Shown piece by piece: positions 1 to 9,304 of a stretch of DNA of 45,816 bases. The position numbers and the translations under genes are program-made. Positions within the stretch are counted from its first letter, which is position 1; every line of letters starts with the position of its first letter. Where the stretch lies: assembly GCA_029821885.1 (NCBI GenBank), contig JALGXV010000001.1, positions 1-45,816 of the forward strand, read 5' to 3'. The notes under the pieces are model-generated. The model was not told the DNA's origin, searched no databases, and saw only the letters and a list, made by a program, of their open reading frames with translations. Source of the DNA: Candidatus Hebobacteria bacterium. Lineage in GTDB: Bacteria; Armatimonadota; Hebobacteria; Hebobacterales; Hebobacteraceae.

Positions 1-1
1 A

Positions 2-658
2 ACGACGACGGTGCGGGTGGGGCCGGAGATCACGCAGCCGGTCGGGTCGATGGTGTATATGGGGATGGATGAGGTGCAGCGGCTTTTCGCGAACCGGCTG
101 GGCTATCCGTTGAACGCAGTGAGCGCGGCGCTTATCCAGACGAAAGATGGGCAGACGGGATGGCTTCGCGAGCGGTTGGAGCGCATGCCGACCGTGGCCT
201 CGGTGCAGACCCAGACGCAGACACACGAGCAGATCCAAGAGATGCTCAAGTTCACTCAGGCCTTCATGGGGGTCATCGCGTTCTTCGGGGTGGGACTGGC
301 GTTCGCGGTGGTGTTCACCTCGGTCAGCATCAGCGTGCTGGAGCGAACGCGGGAGCTGGCGACACTGCGGACGCTTGGGTATGGGCTGCGGAGGATCGCC
401 TGGTTCATCACGGTTGAGAATCTGCTGATTGCGGCGGTGGGGATCGCGGCCGGGATACCTCTGGGGCGGTGGCTGGATTTCGCGTTGGTCCGTGCCTCGC
501 AGACGGAGTCCTTCACCATGGAGCCTGTGATATTCGCTCGAACGTACGTGATCGCCATCATCGGCGTCCTCTTGCTCACTCTGCTCGCCCAGCTCCCCAG
601 CTTCGTTTACGTGCGTAGGCTCAATCTGGCCGCGGCGACGAAGGAGCTGGGGGGATAG
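2..658 (+). CDS. ABC transporter permease, FtsX/MacB-like C-terminal part (5' truncated by window)
   Basis: The frame is open to the left edge of the window, so only the C-terminal ~218 residues are present. A GTG at 11 is an internal codon rather than a convincing start. The visible part has a periplasmic segment, then three hydrophobic segments (around residues 80-110, 130-160 and 175-200 counted from position 11). These enclose the motif ERTRELATLRTLGY, which is typical of the FtsX permease domain and its contact with the ATPase. By family knowledge such permeases act with an ATP-binding partner in lipoprotein or peptide export, or in mechanotransmission, at the inner membrane. The ATPase gene is not in the window. 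The gene ends at TAG 656-658 and converges on the MFS gene at 759. The substrate cannot be inferred. Confidence 0.85.
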   Translation, partial: TTTVRVGPEITQPVGSMVYMGMDEVQRLFANRLGYPLNAVSAALIQTKDGQTGWLRERLERMPTVASVQTQTQTHEQIQEMLKFTQAFMGVIAFFGVGLAFAVVFTSVSISVLERTRELATLRTLGYGLRRIAWFITVENLLIAAVGIAAGIPLGRWLDFALVRASQTESFTMEPVIFARTYVIAIIGVLLLTLLAQLPSFVYVRRLNLAAATKELGG

Positions 659-758
659 AGAGAAGAGGTGTCGAGTTGGGACGGAGAGGCAGTACTGGGC
701 CTGCTTTCCTTCTGGTTCGGCGGGGGTCCCGAAGGGGAGAGACAGATCGGGGCGGGTG

Positions 759-1964
759 TCAGGGCTGTGGATCGAGCTGGCCCCGCGCGCGGCGCCAGCC
801 AATGACGGCGACGAGGGCAGAGATGAGCCACAGGCCGAGGGGGATGAGGAACACCGGCCTGGGGCCGAGCCACTCGCTCAGCGCGGCGCCAATGAAAGGG
901 CCGGGGATACCGCGGACGGCCTGCAGAAAGGCGAACATGCCCGCGTAGTACGTGACGGCCTCGCGCCGGCCGAAGCGCATAGCGGCGTTGACATAGCCCA
1001 ACTCGCCTGCCGCCATCGCCATGCCCTGTGCGGCAGCGGCGATCAGCAGCGGCGGCAGCGAGTGTGACAGAAAGTACGTAAGCGGGGTCACTGCCGCGAA
1101 GCCGAGCATGCCGAGCAAGAGGCGGAACGGCCCGCTCCGATCCAGGAGCCGACCCCAGACGATGAACCCAACCATGCTGGCTCCGGCGGCGACGGTCGCC
1201 AGGTATCCCACCCAGCGGTTTGATATGTGAAGAATGTCCCACTGAAAGACCGGGAAGACCGGGATGAGGATGATGTTGCCGAACCCCCAGAGGAAGAAAG
1301 ATGCCGCGTAGAGCCGGAAGAGGCGGTCGGTGAGCAGCACCCTGAAGGCCTCGAACACGTCGGTGCGCCGGGCTTCGGATTCGTCCGGCGCGGCCGGCAC
1401 GCCGATGCGGGCGAAGGCGGCGACCCCGGCGATGGCGATGACCGCGAGCACTGGAAAGACCCAGCGGTAGCTGAACCGCTCAAGGAGGAAGCCGCCGGCG
1501 AGGGCGCCGATCATGGCGCCGGCCACCCACACCACCCGCACGACACCCATGAGGAATCCGCGGCGCTCAACTGGATAGGCATCGCGGATGACGGCCGCGT
1601 AGGCGGGGGTTGCGAGGGCGCCGATGGCCGCGGCCAGGACGGCGATGCCTGCGAAGACAGGGGCGGTCACCGCGAAAGGCATGAACAGATAGAGGACGCG
1701 GCTGATGATGGGGGGCCAGACAGCATAGGGGAGCTTGACGCGGCCGCGGAGGTGATAGGCCATGAGGGGATTGAAGAGATTGCCGAGTGACCAGGAGGCG
1801 CCGAGCATGGCAATGAGGAAGGCGGAGGCCCCCAGGTCGCGGCGGAGGATAACACCGAGGAAGGGGAACATGGCGCCCACGCTCAGCCCGCCAACAGCGG
1901 CCGAGATTGAGTCCCACTTGAGAGCGTGACGAACCGGCTTGGATAGGTCAGGGAAGAGGATCAT
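759..1964 (-). CDS. Major facilitator superfamily transporter
   Basis: This 401-residue protein has about twelve hydrophobic helices in two halves, with a central hydrophilic loop near residues 190-205 (PDESEARRTD). That is the usual length and layout of an MFS secondary transporter. Charged turns such as RRDLG near residue 42 and the MGVVRVVWVAGAMIGALAG helix fit the family. The start is ATG at 1964. A second ATG just upstream is out of frame and stops after three codons. No good ribosome binding site is visible. The gene converges with the ABC permease. It lies downstream of cysK on the same strand with a ~100 bp gap, so co-transcription is possible. The substrate is unknown. Confidence 0.85.
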   Translation of the reverse strand: MILFPDLSKPVRHALKWDSISAAVGGLSVGAMFPFLGVILRRDLGASAFLIAMLGASWSLGNLFNPLMAYHLRGRVKLPYAVWPPIISRVLYLFMPFAVTAPVFAGIAVLAAAIGALATPAYAAVIRDAYPVERRGFLMGVVRVVWVAGAMIGALAGGFLLERFSYRWVFPVLAVIAIAGVAAFARIGVPAAPDESEARRTDVFEAFRVLLTDRLFRLYAASFFLWGFGNIILIPVFPVFQWDILHISNRWVGYLATVAAGASMVGFIVWGRLLDRSGPFRLLLGMLGFAAVTPLTYFLSHSLPPLLIAAAAQGMAMAAGELGYVNAAMRFGRREAVTYYAGMFAFLQAVRGIPGPFIGAALSEWLGPRPVFLIPLGLWLISALVAVIGWRRARGQLDPQP

Positions 1965-2068
1965 GGCGCCATGCGATCACGCATTCCCCGGCGGCTTCTG
2001 CGCCCTAGCCAAGCGCTCCTGCCGCACAGGCGAGCGCGGCACTGCAGGCGGCCGGCGCGGGGACGCGG

Positions 2069-3040
<972 letters not shown>

Positions 3041-3188
3041 CAGTGCTCTCCTTGGAGTTACCTGGCACAGCACTTCGTTCGGTTCGGCGTCGCCCTCGCC
3101 CTGCTCTCCGAGAAGACAGGACCCCGCTCTCCGTGTGCCATTCTCCCGACCCGTGCCGTCTGGGAGCCCGTGATCGCCCTCACCACCG

Positions 3189-3218
3189 TTGTTTCCGAGC
3201 CAGCCATTGCGGTATAAT
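3189..3218 (+). promoter_or_regulatory. Sigma-70-type promoter for the transglycosylase gene
   Basis: A perfect TATAAT -10 box lies at 3213-3218. A TTGTTT -35 box lies at 3189-3194, separated by 18 bp. Transcription would start about 7 bases downstream, near 3225, only a few bases before the ATG at 3228. The mRNA would therefore be leaderless or nearly so, and no Shine-Dalgarno sequence is present in the remaining space. Confidence 0.65.
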
Positions 3219-3227
3219 GTCCCTGCG

Positions 3228-4247
3228 ATGGTCGGCTCGCCGTCAACTCGATACGAAGCGGTCAAATCGGCGACGTGGACTGCGCTGGCCGTAGGCATCC
3301 TGCTTTCCGGGGCGCTATCGCATCCCGCCTTCGGGAGCTCCGAGGCCGAATACGAGAAGAGCATCGCCCGACTCCGGCCCATTGAGGTCGTGAGCGGCCC
3401 CCAGGTGAAGCAGGCGCGCCGAGCGGAATCCGGGCGCGCCCTGGAGGTCTCCGGCATCATCCAGGGGATATTCGCCAGCGGGGACGAGCGCATGATCCTG
3501 CTGCAGCTGGTGGACGAGACCACAGTGGAGATCGAGTGCGACGGCTCTCCCGAGGAGGCGCACCCCCGCGCTCGGGTCCGGTGCCTGGTCGAGCCAGCTG
3601 AGCCCCACCCAACGGCACGACTGCGTCTCGTCGACATAACCTGGGACAAGACACCCATCGAGTTGCTCCGGGAGGCCGCCAGGGCCGCCCTCAAGTTTCC
3701 CCCGACCGATCCCAAGGAGATCGCCCGCTCGGCGGCCGAGCTGAGACGCTCTCATCCCATGCCGGGCCAGGCGGGCGATCCCTCGATCGTGTGCAAGCTG
3801 GCCATAGCACATCTCAACCCGAGGCTCGGGCCGCGCGAGGTCGACAATATCGCCGACAGCATCATCAAGTACTCGGCGAAGTATAGCCTCGATCCCTACC
3901 TCGTCGTCGCTGTCATCGCGGCCGAATCCCGGTTCAACCCGAAGGCTCGGTCCTACAAGGGGGCCATGGGCCTGGGGCAGCTCATGCCAGCGACTGCGGC
4001 CGCTCACAATGTAGATGCCTACGACCCAATCGCGAATCTCCATGTCGCTGTCCGGATTCTCCGCCGCAACTTGGACAAGTATCACAACGACTGGAACAAA
4101 GCGCTCGCCGCCTACAACGCGGGTGTCGGGGCCGTGGACAGACACAAGGGAGTCCCTCCCTACCGTGAGACGCGGGAGTACCTCTGGAGGATCTACGAAT
4201 ACTGGTGTTGGCTCAAGGGGACCACGCCTGACCCGCGGCCGCGATAG
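3228..4247 (+). CDS. Exported lytic transglycosylase (SLT domain)
   Basis: This protein of about 339 residues begins with a basic and hydrophobic signal segment ([21 protein letters not shown]). A region of beta-strand character follows (residues ~55-115). The C-terminal Slt70-type lysozyme fold starts near residue 215. The catalytic glutamate is E233 in [10 protein letters not shown]. It is followed by the family motifs [13 protein letters not shown] and ALAAYNAG. Family members cleave peptidoglycan between MurNAc and GlcNAc with formation of 1,6-anhydro-MurNAc. ATG 3228 is preferred over an upstream in-frame GTG at 3189 because a TATAAT box lies between them. It may be co-transcribed with the downstream membrane protein and recombinase. 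Confidence 0.9.
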   Translation: MVGSPSTRYEAVKSATWTALAVGILLSGALSHPAFGSSEAEYEKSIARLRPIEVVSGPQVKQARRAESGRALEVSGIIQGIFASGDERMILLQLVDETTVEIECDGSPEEAHPRARVRCLVEPAEPHPTARLRLVDITWDKTPIELLREAARAALKFPPTDPKEIARSAAELRRSHPMPGQAGDPSIVCKLAIAHLNPRLGPREVDNIADSIIKYSAKYSLDPYLVVAVIAAESRFNPKARSYKGAMGLGQLMPATAAAHNVDAYDPIANLHVAVRILRRNLDKYHNDWNKALAAYNAGVGAVDRHKGVPPYRETREYLWRIYEYWCWLKGTTPDPRPR

Positions 4248-4351
4248 GGCCCTCTAGCCGAAGGTGGACTCGAGGCACGCGCCGCAGAAGCATCGGTGCA
4301 GCGCGCGTTCGACAGCAACTCCAGGCAGCCCTCGCACAGCCGAGACAGAGC

Positions 4352-4783
4352 ATGATCGTTGCCGTCCACGCACTTCTTGGATCCACCATCGCTCGGCTCT
4401 GCCGGACGCGAGTCCAGGCAGCCCTCGCTGGCGCTGCGTCTCACGCTCTCGCCGACATGCTTCCCCATCGGGATCTCGACATCCCGGAGGAGGCCCTCCT
4501 GCTGGCCGGGGCGCTCAGCCTGGTTGTGGCGGCCCGCGGCGTGGACTCGCGTGAGTTCGCCGGCGCACTCGGCGCATCCCTGCCCGATCTCGAGAACCTG
4601 ATCGGCCGCCTCGCGGCCATACCGGACGAACGGCTTGTCTTGCCCACGCACCGCAGCCATCACGGGCGAAGGACGACCGGCTTTGAGGGGCAGCTCGCGA
4701 TGGCGACGCTCGGCGTCATCTCGCTGCTCATCCCCGGCTGCGATAGCGAGGACACAGGGCAACGTGGTAATGCCTTAGCATGA
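4352..4783 (+). CDS. Small membrane protein, possibly YdjM-like metal-dependent hydrolase family
   Basis: This 143-residue protein has hydrophobic stretches near residues 1-12, 45-60 and 115-128. Histidine and aspartate motifs include SHALADMLPHRDLD (residues ~29-42), SLPDLENL and THRSHHGR. The pattern of a histidine, an aspartate three or four residues later, and a later His-rich loop recalls the YdjM/DUF457 type of membrane-bound metal-dependent hydrolases. The match is by eye and weak. No clear ribosome binding site precedes ATG 4352. Its stop overlaps the xerC/D start by four bases (ATGA, 4780-4783), which supports translational coupling and a real gene. The function is unknown. Confidence 0.6.
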   Translation: MIVAVHALLGSTIARLCRTRVQAALAGAASHALADMLPHRDLDIPEEALLLAGALSLVVAARGVDSREFAGALGASLPDLENLIGRLAAIPDERLVLPTHRSHHGRRTTGFEGQLAMATLGVISLLIPGCDSEDTGQRGNALA

Positions 4784-5691
4784 ACGTCAGCTCGCGGCAG
4801 GGCCCCAGACTACCGAGTCCGTTCGGCGAGGCGATGGAAGCATTCCTCGACACTTTGGCCGTCGAGAAGGGCCTGTCGCCAAATACGATCAGTTCCTACC
4901 GGCGCGACGTGCGCGACCATCTGGCCTTCCTGAGTTCTCAGAACGTCGAATCCCTGCAGGCCGTGGAGGAATCGCACCTCATCGTCTACCTCGGACGGCT
5001 CCGTCGCGCGGGAGCGGCCCCATCGACGGTCTCCCGCAGGCTCTCGGCGATCCGCTCCTTCTACCGGCACCTGGCCCGGGAGGAGCGCATCGCGAGCGAT
5101 CCCAGCGCGAACGTGCCGAGCTCCAGGCTGCAACGACAGCTCCCCACAGTGCTGTCCGTTGAGGAGGTGAAGCGGCTGATCGAGCAGCCGAACACGGGCA
5201 CACCTCGCGGCCTCCGCGATCGCGCCATGCTGGAGCTCGTCTACGCGGCAGGGCTGCGCGTGTCGGAGCTTGTCGGCCTCAGCCGCGGGGATGTCAATCT
5301 CGACCTCGGGCTGGTGAGGTGCCTCGGCAAGGGCTCGAAGGAGCGCATCTCTCCCGTCGGCCGCCCGGCCATTGAGGCGGTGCGGGCATATCTTGCGGCG
5401 CGCACAGATGCGTCTCCCTTCTTGTGTCTTGGCAACAAGGGCAGGGCGCTGACGCGGGTAGCGTTCTGGCGCATCGTGCGACGGTATGCCCGCCAGGCCG
5501 GTATCCGCAGGAAGATCTCTCCCCATACCTTCCGGCACTCGTTCGCCACTCACATGCTCGATGGCGGCGCTGACCTCCGCGCGATTCAGGAGCTACTCTT
5601 TTTTAATGATACGGCGACCACCGAGATCTACACCCACGTGTCGACCGACCGGCTCAGGGAAGTCTATCAGGCCTGCCACCCCCGTGCCTGA
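4780..5691 (+). CDS. xerD: Tyrosine site-specific recombinase XerC/XerD (sequence locally corrupted by adapter)
   Basis: This 303-residue protein has the length of XerC/XerD, which resolve chromosome dimers at dif together with FtsK. An N-terminal SAM-like DNA-binding domain (residues ~15-100) is followed by the catalytic domain. Visible catalytic elements are Arg in AAGLRVSELVGL, Lys in LGKGSKERISPVG, the HxxR box in HTFRHSFATH, and Tyr in EIYTHVS. The normal LLGH box reads LLFF here, so the third catalytic histidine is missing. Residues 274-285 are encoded by six T plus an exact Illumina P5 adapter (5599-5633), so this is a sequencing chimera and not a natural loss. The reading frame and alignment length stay intact. 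XerC and XerD are hard to separate without an alignment, so the symbol is tentative. Confidence 0.85.
   Translation: MNVSSRQGPRLPSPFGEAMEAFLDTLAVEKGLSPNTISSYRRDVRDHLAFLSSQNVESLQAVEESHLIVYLGRLRRAGAAPSTVSRRLSAIRSFYRHLAREERIASDPSANVPSSRLQRQLPTVLSVEEVKRLIEQPNTGTPRGLRDRAMLELVYAAGLRVSELVGLSRGDVNLDLGLVRCLGKGSKERISPVGRPAIEAVRAYLAARTDASPFLCLGNKGRALTRVAFWRIVRRYARQAGIRRKISPHTFRHSFATHMLDGGADLRAIQELLFFNDTATTEIYTHVSTDRLREVYQACHPRA
5599..5633 (+). other. Illumina P5 adapter / flow-cell oligo sequence (assembly artefact)
   Basis: Positions 5605-5633 match all 29 bases of the Illumina P5 adapter, beginning AATGATACGGCGACCACC and ending CTACAC. The six T just before it (5599-5604) match the poly-T spacer of the flow-cell-grafted oligo. 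The tract replaces the codons for the conserved GH and following residues of the recombinase. The natural gene probably encodes TTxIYTH here, which resembles the adapter end, and that would explain how a chimeric read was accepted by the assembler. Confidence 0.97.
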
Positions 5692-5760
5692 TAGGAGCGC
5701 GGGCAGAGGTCCCTCCAATCGCCGCTGCAGGACCCGGGGCAGCGGCCGAGAATCACTTCC

Positions 5761-7476
5761 GTGAGTCGCGTGGGGCGAACCGTGAGCCCGAGACAGACAA
5801 CCCTCCTACTATTTCCGCTGGCATTCGTCCTCGCCGTCATGTTGGTGTGTGGCAGCGTGACTCCAGCGCGGGCGACGCCGGTCCGCGAGTACCTCGATGA
5901 AGCGCAGGCCACAACGATCCGCATCGAGCTCGCCGGCGATCAGTCTGCGGCACTGGGGCTGATTGCGCGAACGCTTGCGGACCTCGACCCGCGGGCCGCA
6001 CTGGACGTCATCGCGAGAACCCGTAGGCCCTCTGATGCGGCTCGCTCACTTGGCGCCACGGCCGTGGCTCTTGCGCCCTCGGACAGCGACGCAGCCGCTG
6101 ACGCCGCGCAGGCCGCAGGCCGCCTGCTGATGCGGATTGCGGAGGCCGAGCAGCGGGCCTTGGAGCAGGAGTTGCTCCTCTGGGAGATCGCCGTTCTCGG
6201 CGAAGACGCTCTCTCGGCGGCACCCGAGCTCAGGACCGGCGAGGCGCAGCTCGCGGTCGTGCTCGGCCTGACCGAATCTGACCCGGCCGCCGCGCTGGCC
6301 CTGGTGGAGACATGGCAGCTCGCGGGGGGCCCCCGCGACGAGGCAGTTGCCGCGGTCGCCAGGCAACTCGCGCCCACAGATCCGGACCAAGCGCTCGAGC
6401 TCGTGACATCGATAGCATCTGCTCGAATGCGAGACTTCACGCTCTGGCGGATGGCGGAGAAGAGACCTGCTGAGGAATCCACCAACATCGCGCTTCGCAT
6501 CTTCGACCCTCTCGTGCGATCCAGCCTCACGGCCAGCGCGGCCGCGCGGGAGGCGGGTGACGATCCCGATGCCGCGCAGGCGGCAGCACTGGGCGTCAGC
6601 GTGGCAGGGGATTCGGCTGTCGCCCAGCTCGCCGTCGCCACCGCGGAGACAGACATCGAGCGGGCCTTGAGCATGGCGCGGGGCCTGCCGGAGCGGCCCC
6701 GTGCGTGGGGGCTCGCGCGCATCGCCCTGCTCACCGCGCGGGAGACACCGGCGCTCGCGGAGAGTCTGCTGTCAGAGATCGAGGCCGATGCCGAGACAGT
6801 CCGTGTCGTTCTCTCCCGCCTGGCCGAGGCTGAACCGGCACGCGCTCTGCGGCTGGCGCGGTCCTTGCCTGCCGGCCCACAGCGGGACGCGGCTCTCGCC
6901 GCGGTGGTGCGCGCCCTTGCTCCGAGCGATCCCGAACTGGCCGAGCAACTGGTCTGGGAGATGGAATCGCCCCGCTGGCGTGCCCGGGCTGTGCGGCCCC
7001 TGGCAGGCAGCCTGGCCGCCACCGATTGCGACGCGGCCACGGCACTGCTGGGACTCGTGCTCGACCCGGGCGCGGCCGGCCGCATCCGAGCTGACATAGC
7101 CGCAGTCGCTGCCGCCGACGACCCGGGACTCTCGGCCCGTCTGCTGACGTCTCTTCCCCCAAGCGACTACCGCAACGACGCGGCCCTCGAGGCCGCCGCC
7201 GTCGTCCTCCGCGAGGGCGGCCCGGCTGAGACGGCGGCGCAGCTAGCCGCCGTCGGGCTGTCGCGTGACATCGCAATGCGATGGCTTCTGCCGGAGCTAG
7301 CGCGGGCCCAGACGCGCAGCCCCATCAACCTGGCGGAGTATATCGCAGAGGCATTCCCGCGAGCTATTGCCCTGGTGGATGTCGCAAGGGAGATGCTTGA
7401 AGTGAAGTCCACAGCTCGGCCGGCACCCGACAGGGCCCGCCAGATACGTCCCATCGTGGAGTGGGAGGGCCGCTGA
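5761..7476 (+). CDS. Exported alanine-rich helical-repeat protein, unknown function
   Basis: This is a protein of about 571 residues with an N-terminal signal peptide or anchor (TTLLLFPLAFVLAVMLVCG, then an ARA-type cleavage region near residue 37). The rest is almost entirely alpha-helical. It is built from degenerate units of roughly 32-36 residues around a core like DPxxALxLA...RDxALAAVAxxLAPTDP. Examples are SDPAAALALVETW, TDPDQALELVTSI, AEPARALRLARSL and SDPELAEQLVWEM. This suggests a TPR- or HEAT-like solenoid for protein binding in the periplasm. GTG 5761 is used, with GTG 5782 as an alternative. The next gene begins two bases after the stop, so the two exported proteins probably form an operon. 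I do not recognise the family. Confidence 0.75.
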   Translation: MSRVGRTVSPRQTTLLLFPLAFVLAVMLVCGSVTPARATPVREYLDEAQATTIRIELAGDQSAALGLIARTLADLDPRAALDVIARTRRPSDAARSLGATAVALAPSDSDAAADAAQAAGRLLMRIAEAEQRALEQELLLWEIAVLGEDALSAAPELRTGEAQLAVVLGLTESDPAAALALVETWQLAGGPRDEAVAAVARQLAPTDPDQALELVTSIASARMRDFTLWRMAEKRPAEESTNIALRIFDPLVRSSLTASAAAREAGDDPDAAQAAALGVSVAGDSAVAQLAVATAETDIERALSMARGLPERPRAWGLARIALLTARETPALAESLLSEIEADAETVRVVLSRLAEAEPARALRLARSLPAGPQRDAALAAVVRALAPSDPELAEQLVWEMESPRWRARAVRPLAGSLAATDCDAATALLGLVLDPGAAGRIRADIAAVAAADDPGLSARLLTSLPPSDYRNDAALEAAAVVLREGGPAETAAQLAAVGLSRDIAMRWLLPELARAQTRSPINLAEYIAEAFPRAIALVDVAREMLEVKSTARPAPDRARQIRPIVEWEGR

Positions 7477-7477
7477 C

Positions 7478-9214
7478 ATGCGTCGCCCAGCCACGGCAAC
7501 GCTGGCGGCCCTTGCGCTGGCAGCCACATCTCCTGCCTGGGCCCTGGGCCTCAGTGTGGCCCAGCGGACGCCACATGCGGTGACGGTCCGCATTATCGAC
7601 ACGCAGTCGAGCCGGCAGTCGGACGAGCTCTTCCGAGTCACCTACGACGACGGCCGACACCGCTTCGTGTGGGAGAATCTCCAGCCCGACCCCACGGGCC
7701 TCTTGTGGCTGAAGGACGATAGGCACCTTCGTCCCGAGTACCGACTTCGGTGTGAACCGCGCACCCACATAGCAGACCCGGTGGTCTTCGATGATCTCCA
7801 CAAGGGCGCCGTGGCCGGCAAGAAGCGATACCCGTTCGGAGTGCCTGTGAGCACGTTCGGCGGCCCGGGATACTTGGTCCCCGGTCTCTCTGACCTGAAG
7901 CAAGACGACTTCGGGAATCTCTGGCTCTATCTCGACCACGCGCCGCACGCGATCCTCAAGTACTCGCCAGACCTCGCATATCGGTTCGCCCTCCTGCTGC
8001 CGGAGGCGCCCGTCGCCCATGACCTCGACGCTGACGGCAATCTCTATGTCCTCCACCCGGGCAATTGGGTCTCCAAGCACGGGCCGCTTGGAGAGCAGCT
8101 TGGGGCGTGGGAGCTTCCGAGGGGACGCGAGTCGGGTGAGTTCATCGCCGCCTCGGGGATGGCCATCGACAGGGACGGGGGCTGGATCTACCTCGCGGAC
8201 GAGAAGCTCGGGCGCGTTCAGCGCTTCGACCTGGCCCTCAACCACGATCCGCTGCCTGTGACGGTGTGGGGCTGGCTAGGCAGAGCAGACCTGGCCTACA
8301 CTCGCCCCGGCAAGTATGCGGAGAGGCTCACGTACTACCAACTCGACCGGCCGCGGCAAGTGCTCCTCGACGGGAAGGGCCATCTCTTCGTGAGCTGCGA
8401 GCACTGGATAAGCAAGTTCGACCTGGCAACCGGACGTCAGCTTCCATTTGGACCGAACCCTGTCCTGGGTTGGGGCGGGACCTTCAGCGACTCCCCGTTC
8501 TCCTCCTCCGCCGCTCTCGACGGTCACTGGCAGCGGCACTGGTTGGCCGGGGTCGACGGTGCCGGGAACATCTACGTGGCGGACCGGAAGAACGAGTTCG
8601 TCGTCAACCCACGTCTCCAGGTGTTCGACGCCGATGGCGTTGTGGTGCGTTGCTGCCACATTGAAGATACCGTGGTGGACGCGTCCGGCGAGAGGGTCTA
8701 CATCGTGGCGGTGAAGGGCCTGGCCTCCGACGGGGAGAGTCTCTCCCTCGTCGACGCTGCTGGGCGGATCTACCGCACGCCTCGCGGCGAGGGCCTGAGG
8801 AGTGGAGGACAGCTCTTCCTCGGGCCGGGCGCAGCCGGCCGCCAGTTCGATCTCTCCCGCGTCGAGGAAGCCCACTTCCAGGTGGAGGTCCAGGCCTCCT
8901 ACGCCAAGCGTCGCTCGGAGGGGAGAGTGCTCGGGCCGAAACCCGGTGAGTACGGAACGGACAACTGCGAACTGGAGGGATCCTCCCGGCTCAGACACAG
9001 GGAGCGCTCCCTCTGGGCCCCGGCCCGCATAGGCGAACCGTTCCGGGTCTCTCTCTTCGACCGGGAGGGACAGGTCATGCCGCCCGGTGACTACCTGGTA
9101 GAAGTCGAGGACAGGCCCGGGCTCTTCGGCACGCAGTACGACTTCTTCAGGGTGACCAATCGGAGTGGGCAGACCTGGCAGGGCGTGACCTTCGTGGCGG
9201 AAAGCCTGCGGTAG
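7478..9214 (+). CDS. Secreted NHL/beta-propeller-type protein
   Basis: This 578-residue protein has a clear signal peptide (residues 1-23, LAALALAATSPAWALG). The body holds repeated strands of NHL/SMP-30 character: DLDADGNLYVLHPGNWVSK, IDRDGGWIYLADEKLGRVQRF, LDGKGHLFVSCEHWISKF and VDGAGNIYVADRKNEF. These occur at roughly blade spacing between residues ~130 and 400. The C-terminal ~150 residues look like a separate beta domain (GDYLVEVEDRPG). Family members are extracellular binding or lactonase-like proteins. No catalytic site can be assigned. ATG 7478 has GGGAGG upstream inside the previous gene, consistent with coupled translation with the helical-repeat protein. Confidence 0.75.
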   Translation: MRRPATATLAALALAATSPAWALGLSVAQRTPHAVTVRIIDTQSSRQSDELFRVTYDDGRHRFVWENLQPDPTGLLWLKDDRHLRPEYRLRCEPRTHIADPVVFDDLHKGAVAGKKRYPFGVPVSTFGGPGYLVPGLSDLKQDDFGNLWLYLDHAPHAILKYSPDLAYRFALLLPEAPVAHDLDADGNLYVLHPGNWVSKHGPLGEQLGAWELPRGRESGEFIAASGMAIDRDGGWIYLADEKLGRVQRFDLALNHDPLPVTVWGWLGRADLAYTRPGKYAERLTYYQLDRPRQVLLDGKGHLFVSCEHWISKFDLATGRQLPFGPNPVLGWGGTFSDSPFSSSAALDGHWQRHWLAGVDGAGNIYVADRKNEFVVNPRLQVFDADGVVVRCCHIEDTVVDASGERVYIVAVKGLASDGESLSLVDAAGRIYRTPRGEGLRSGGQLFLGPGAAGRQFDLSRVEEAHFQVEVQASYAKRRSEGRVLGPKPGEYGTDNCELEGSSRLRHRERSLWAPARIGEPFRVSLFDREGQVMPPGDYLVEVEDRPGLFGTQYDFFRVTNRSGQTWQGVTFVAESLR

Positions 9215-9304
9215 AGTCGCGGCACACTGTGCTGGGGGCGAGCGAGACAGGGGTCGCCTCGGCGAAATGGAAGAGTTCGGCGGACTGCGAGGAGGAACAG
9301 CACA

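Noticed and set aside
5599-5633. Natural loss of the catalytic histidine in the recombinase
   Set aside because: The underlying bases are an exact Illumina adapter with its T-spacer, so the altered residues are artefactual.
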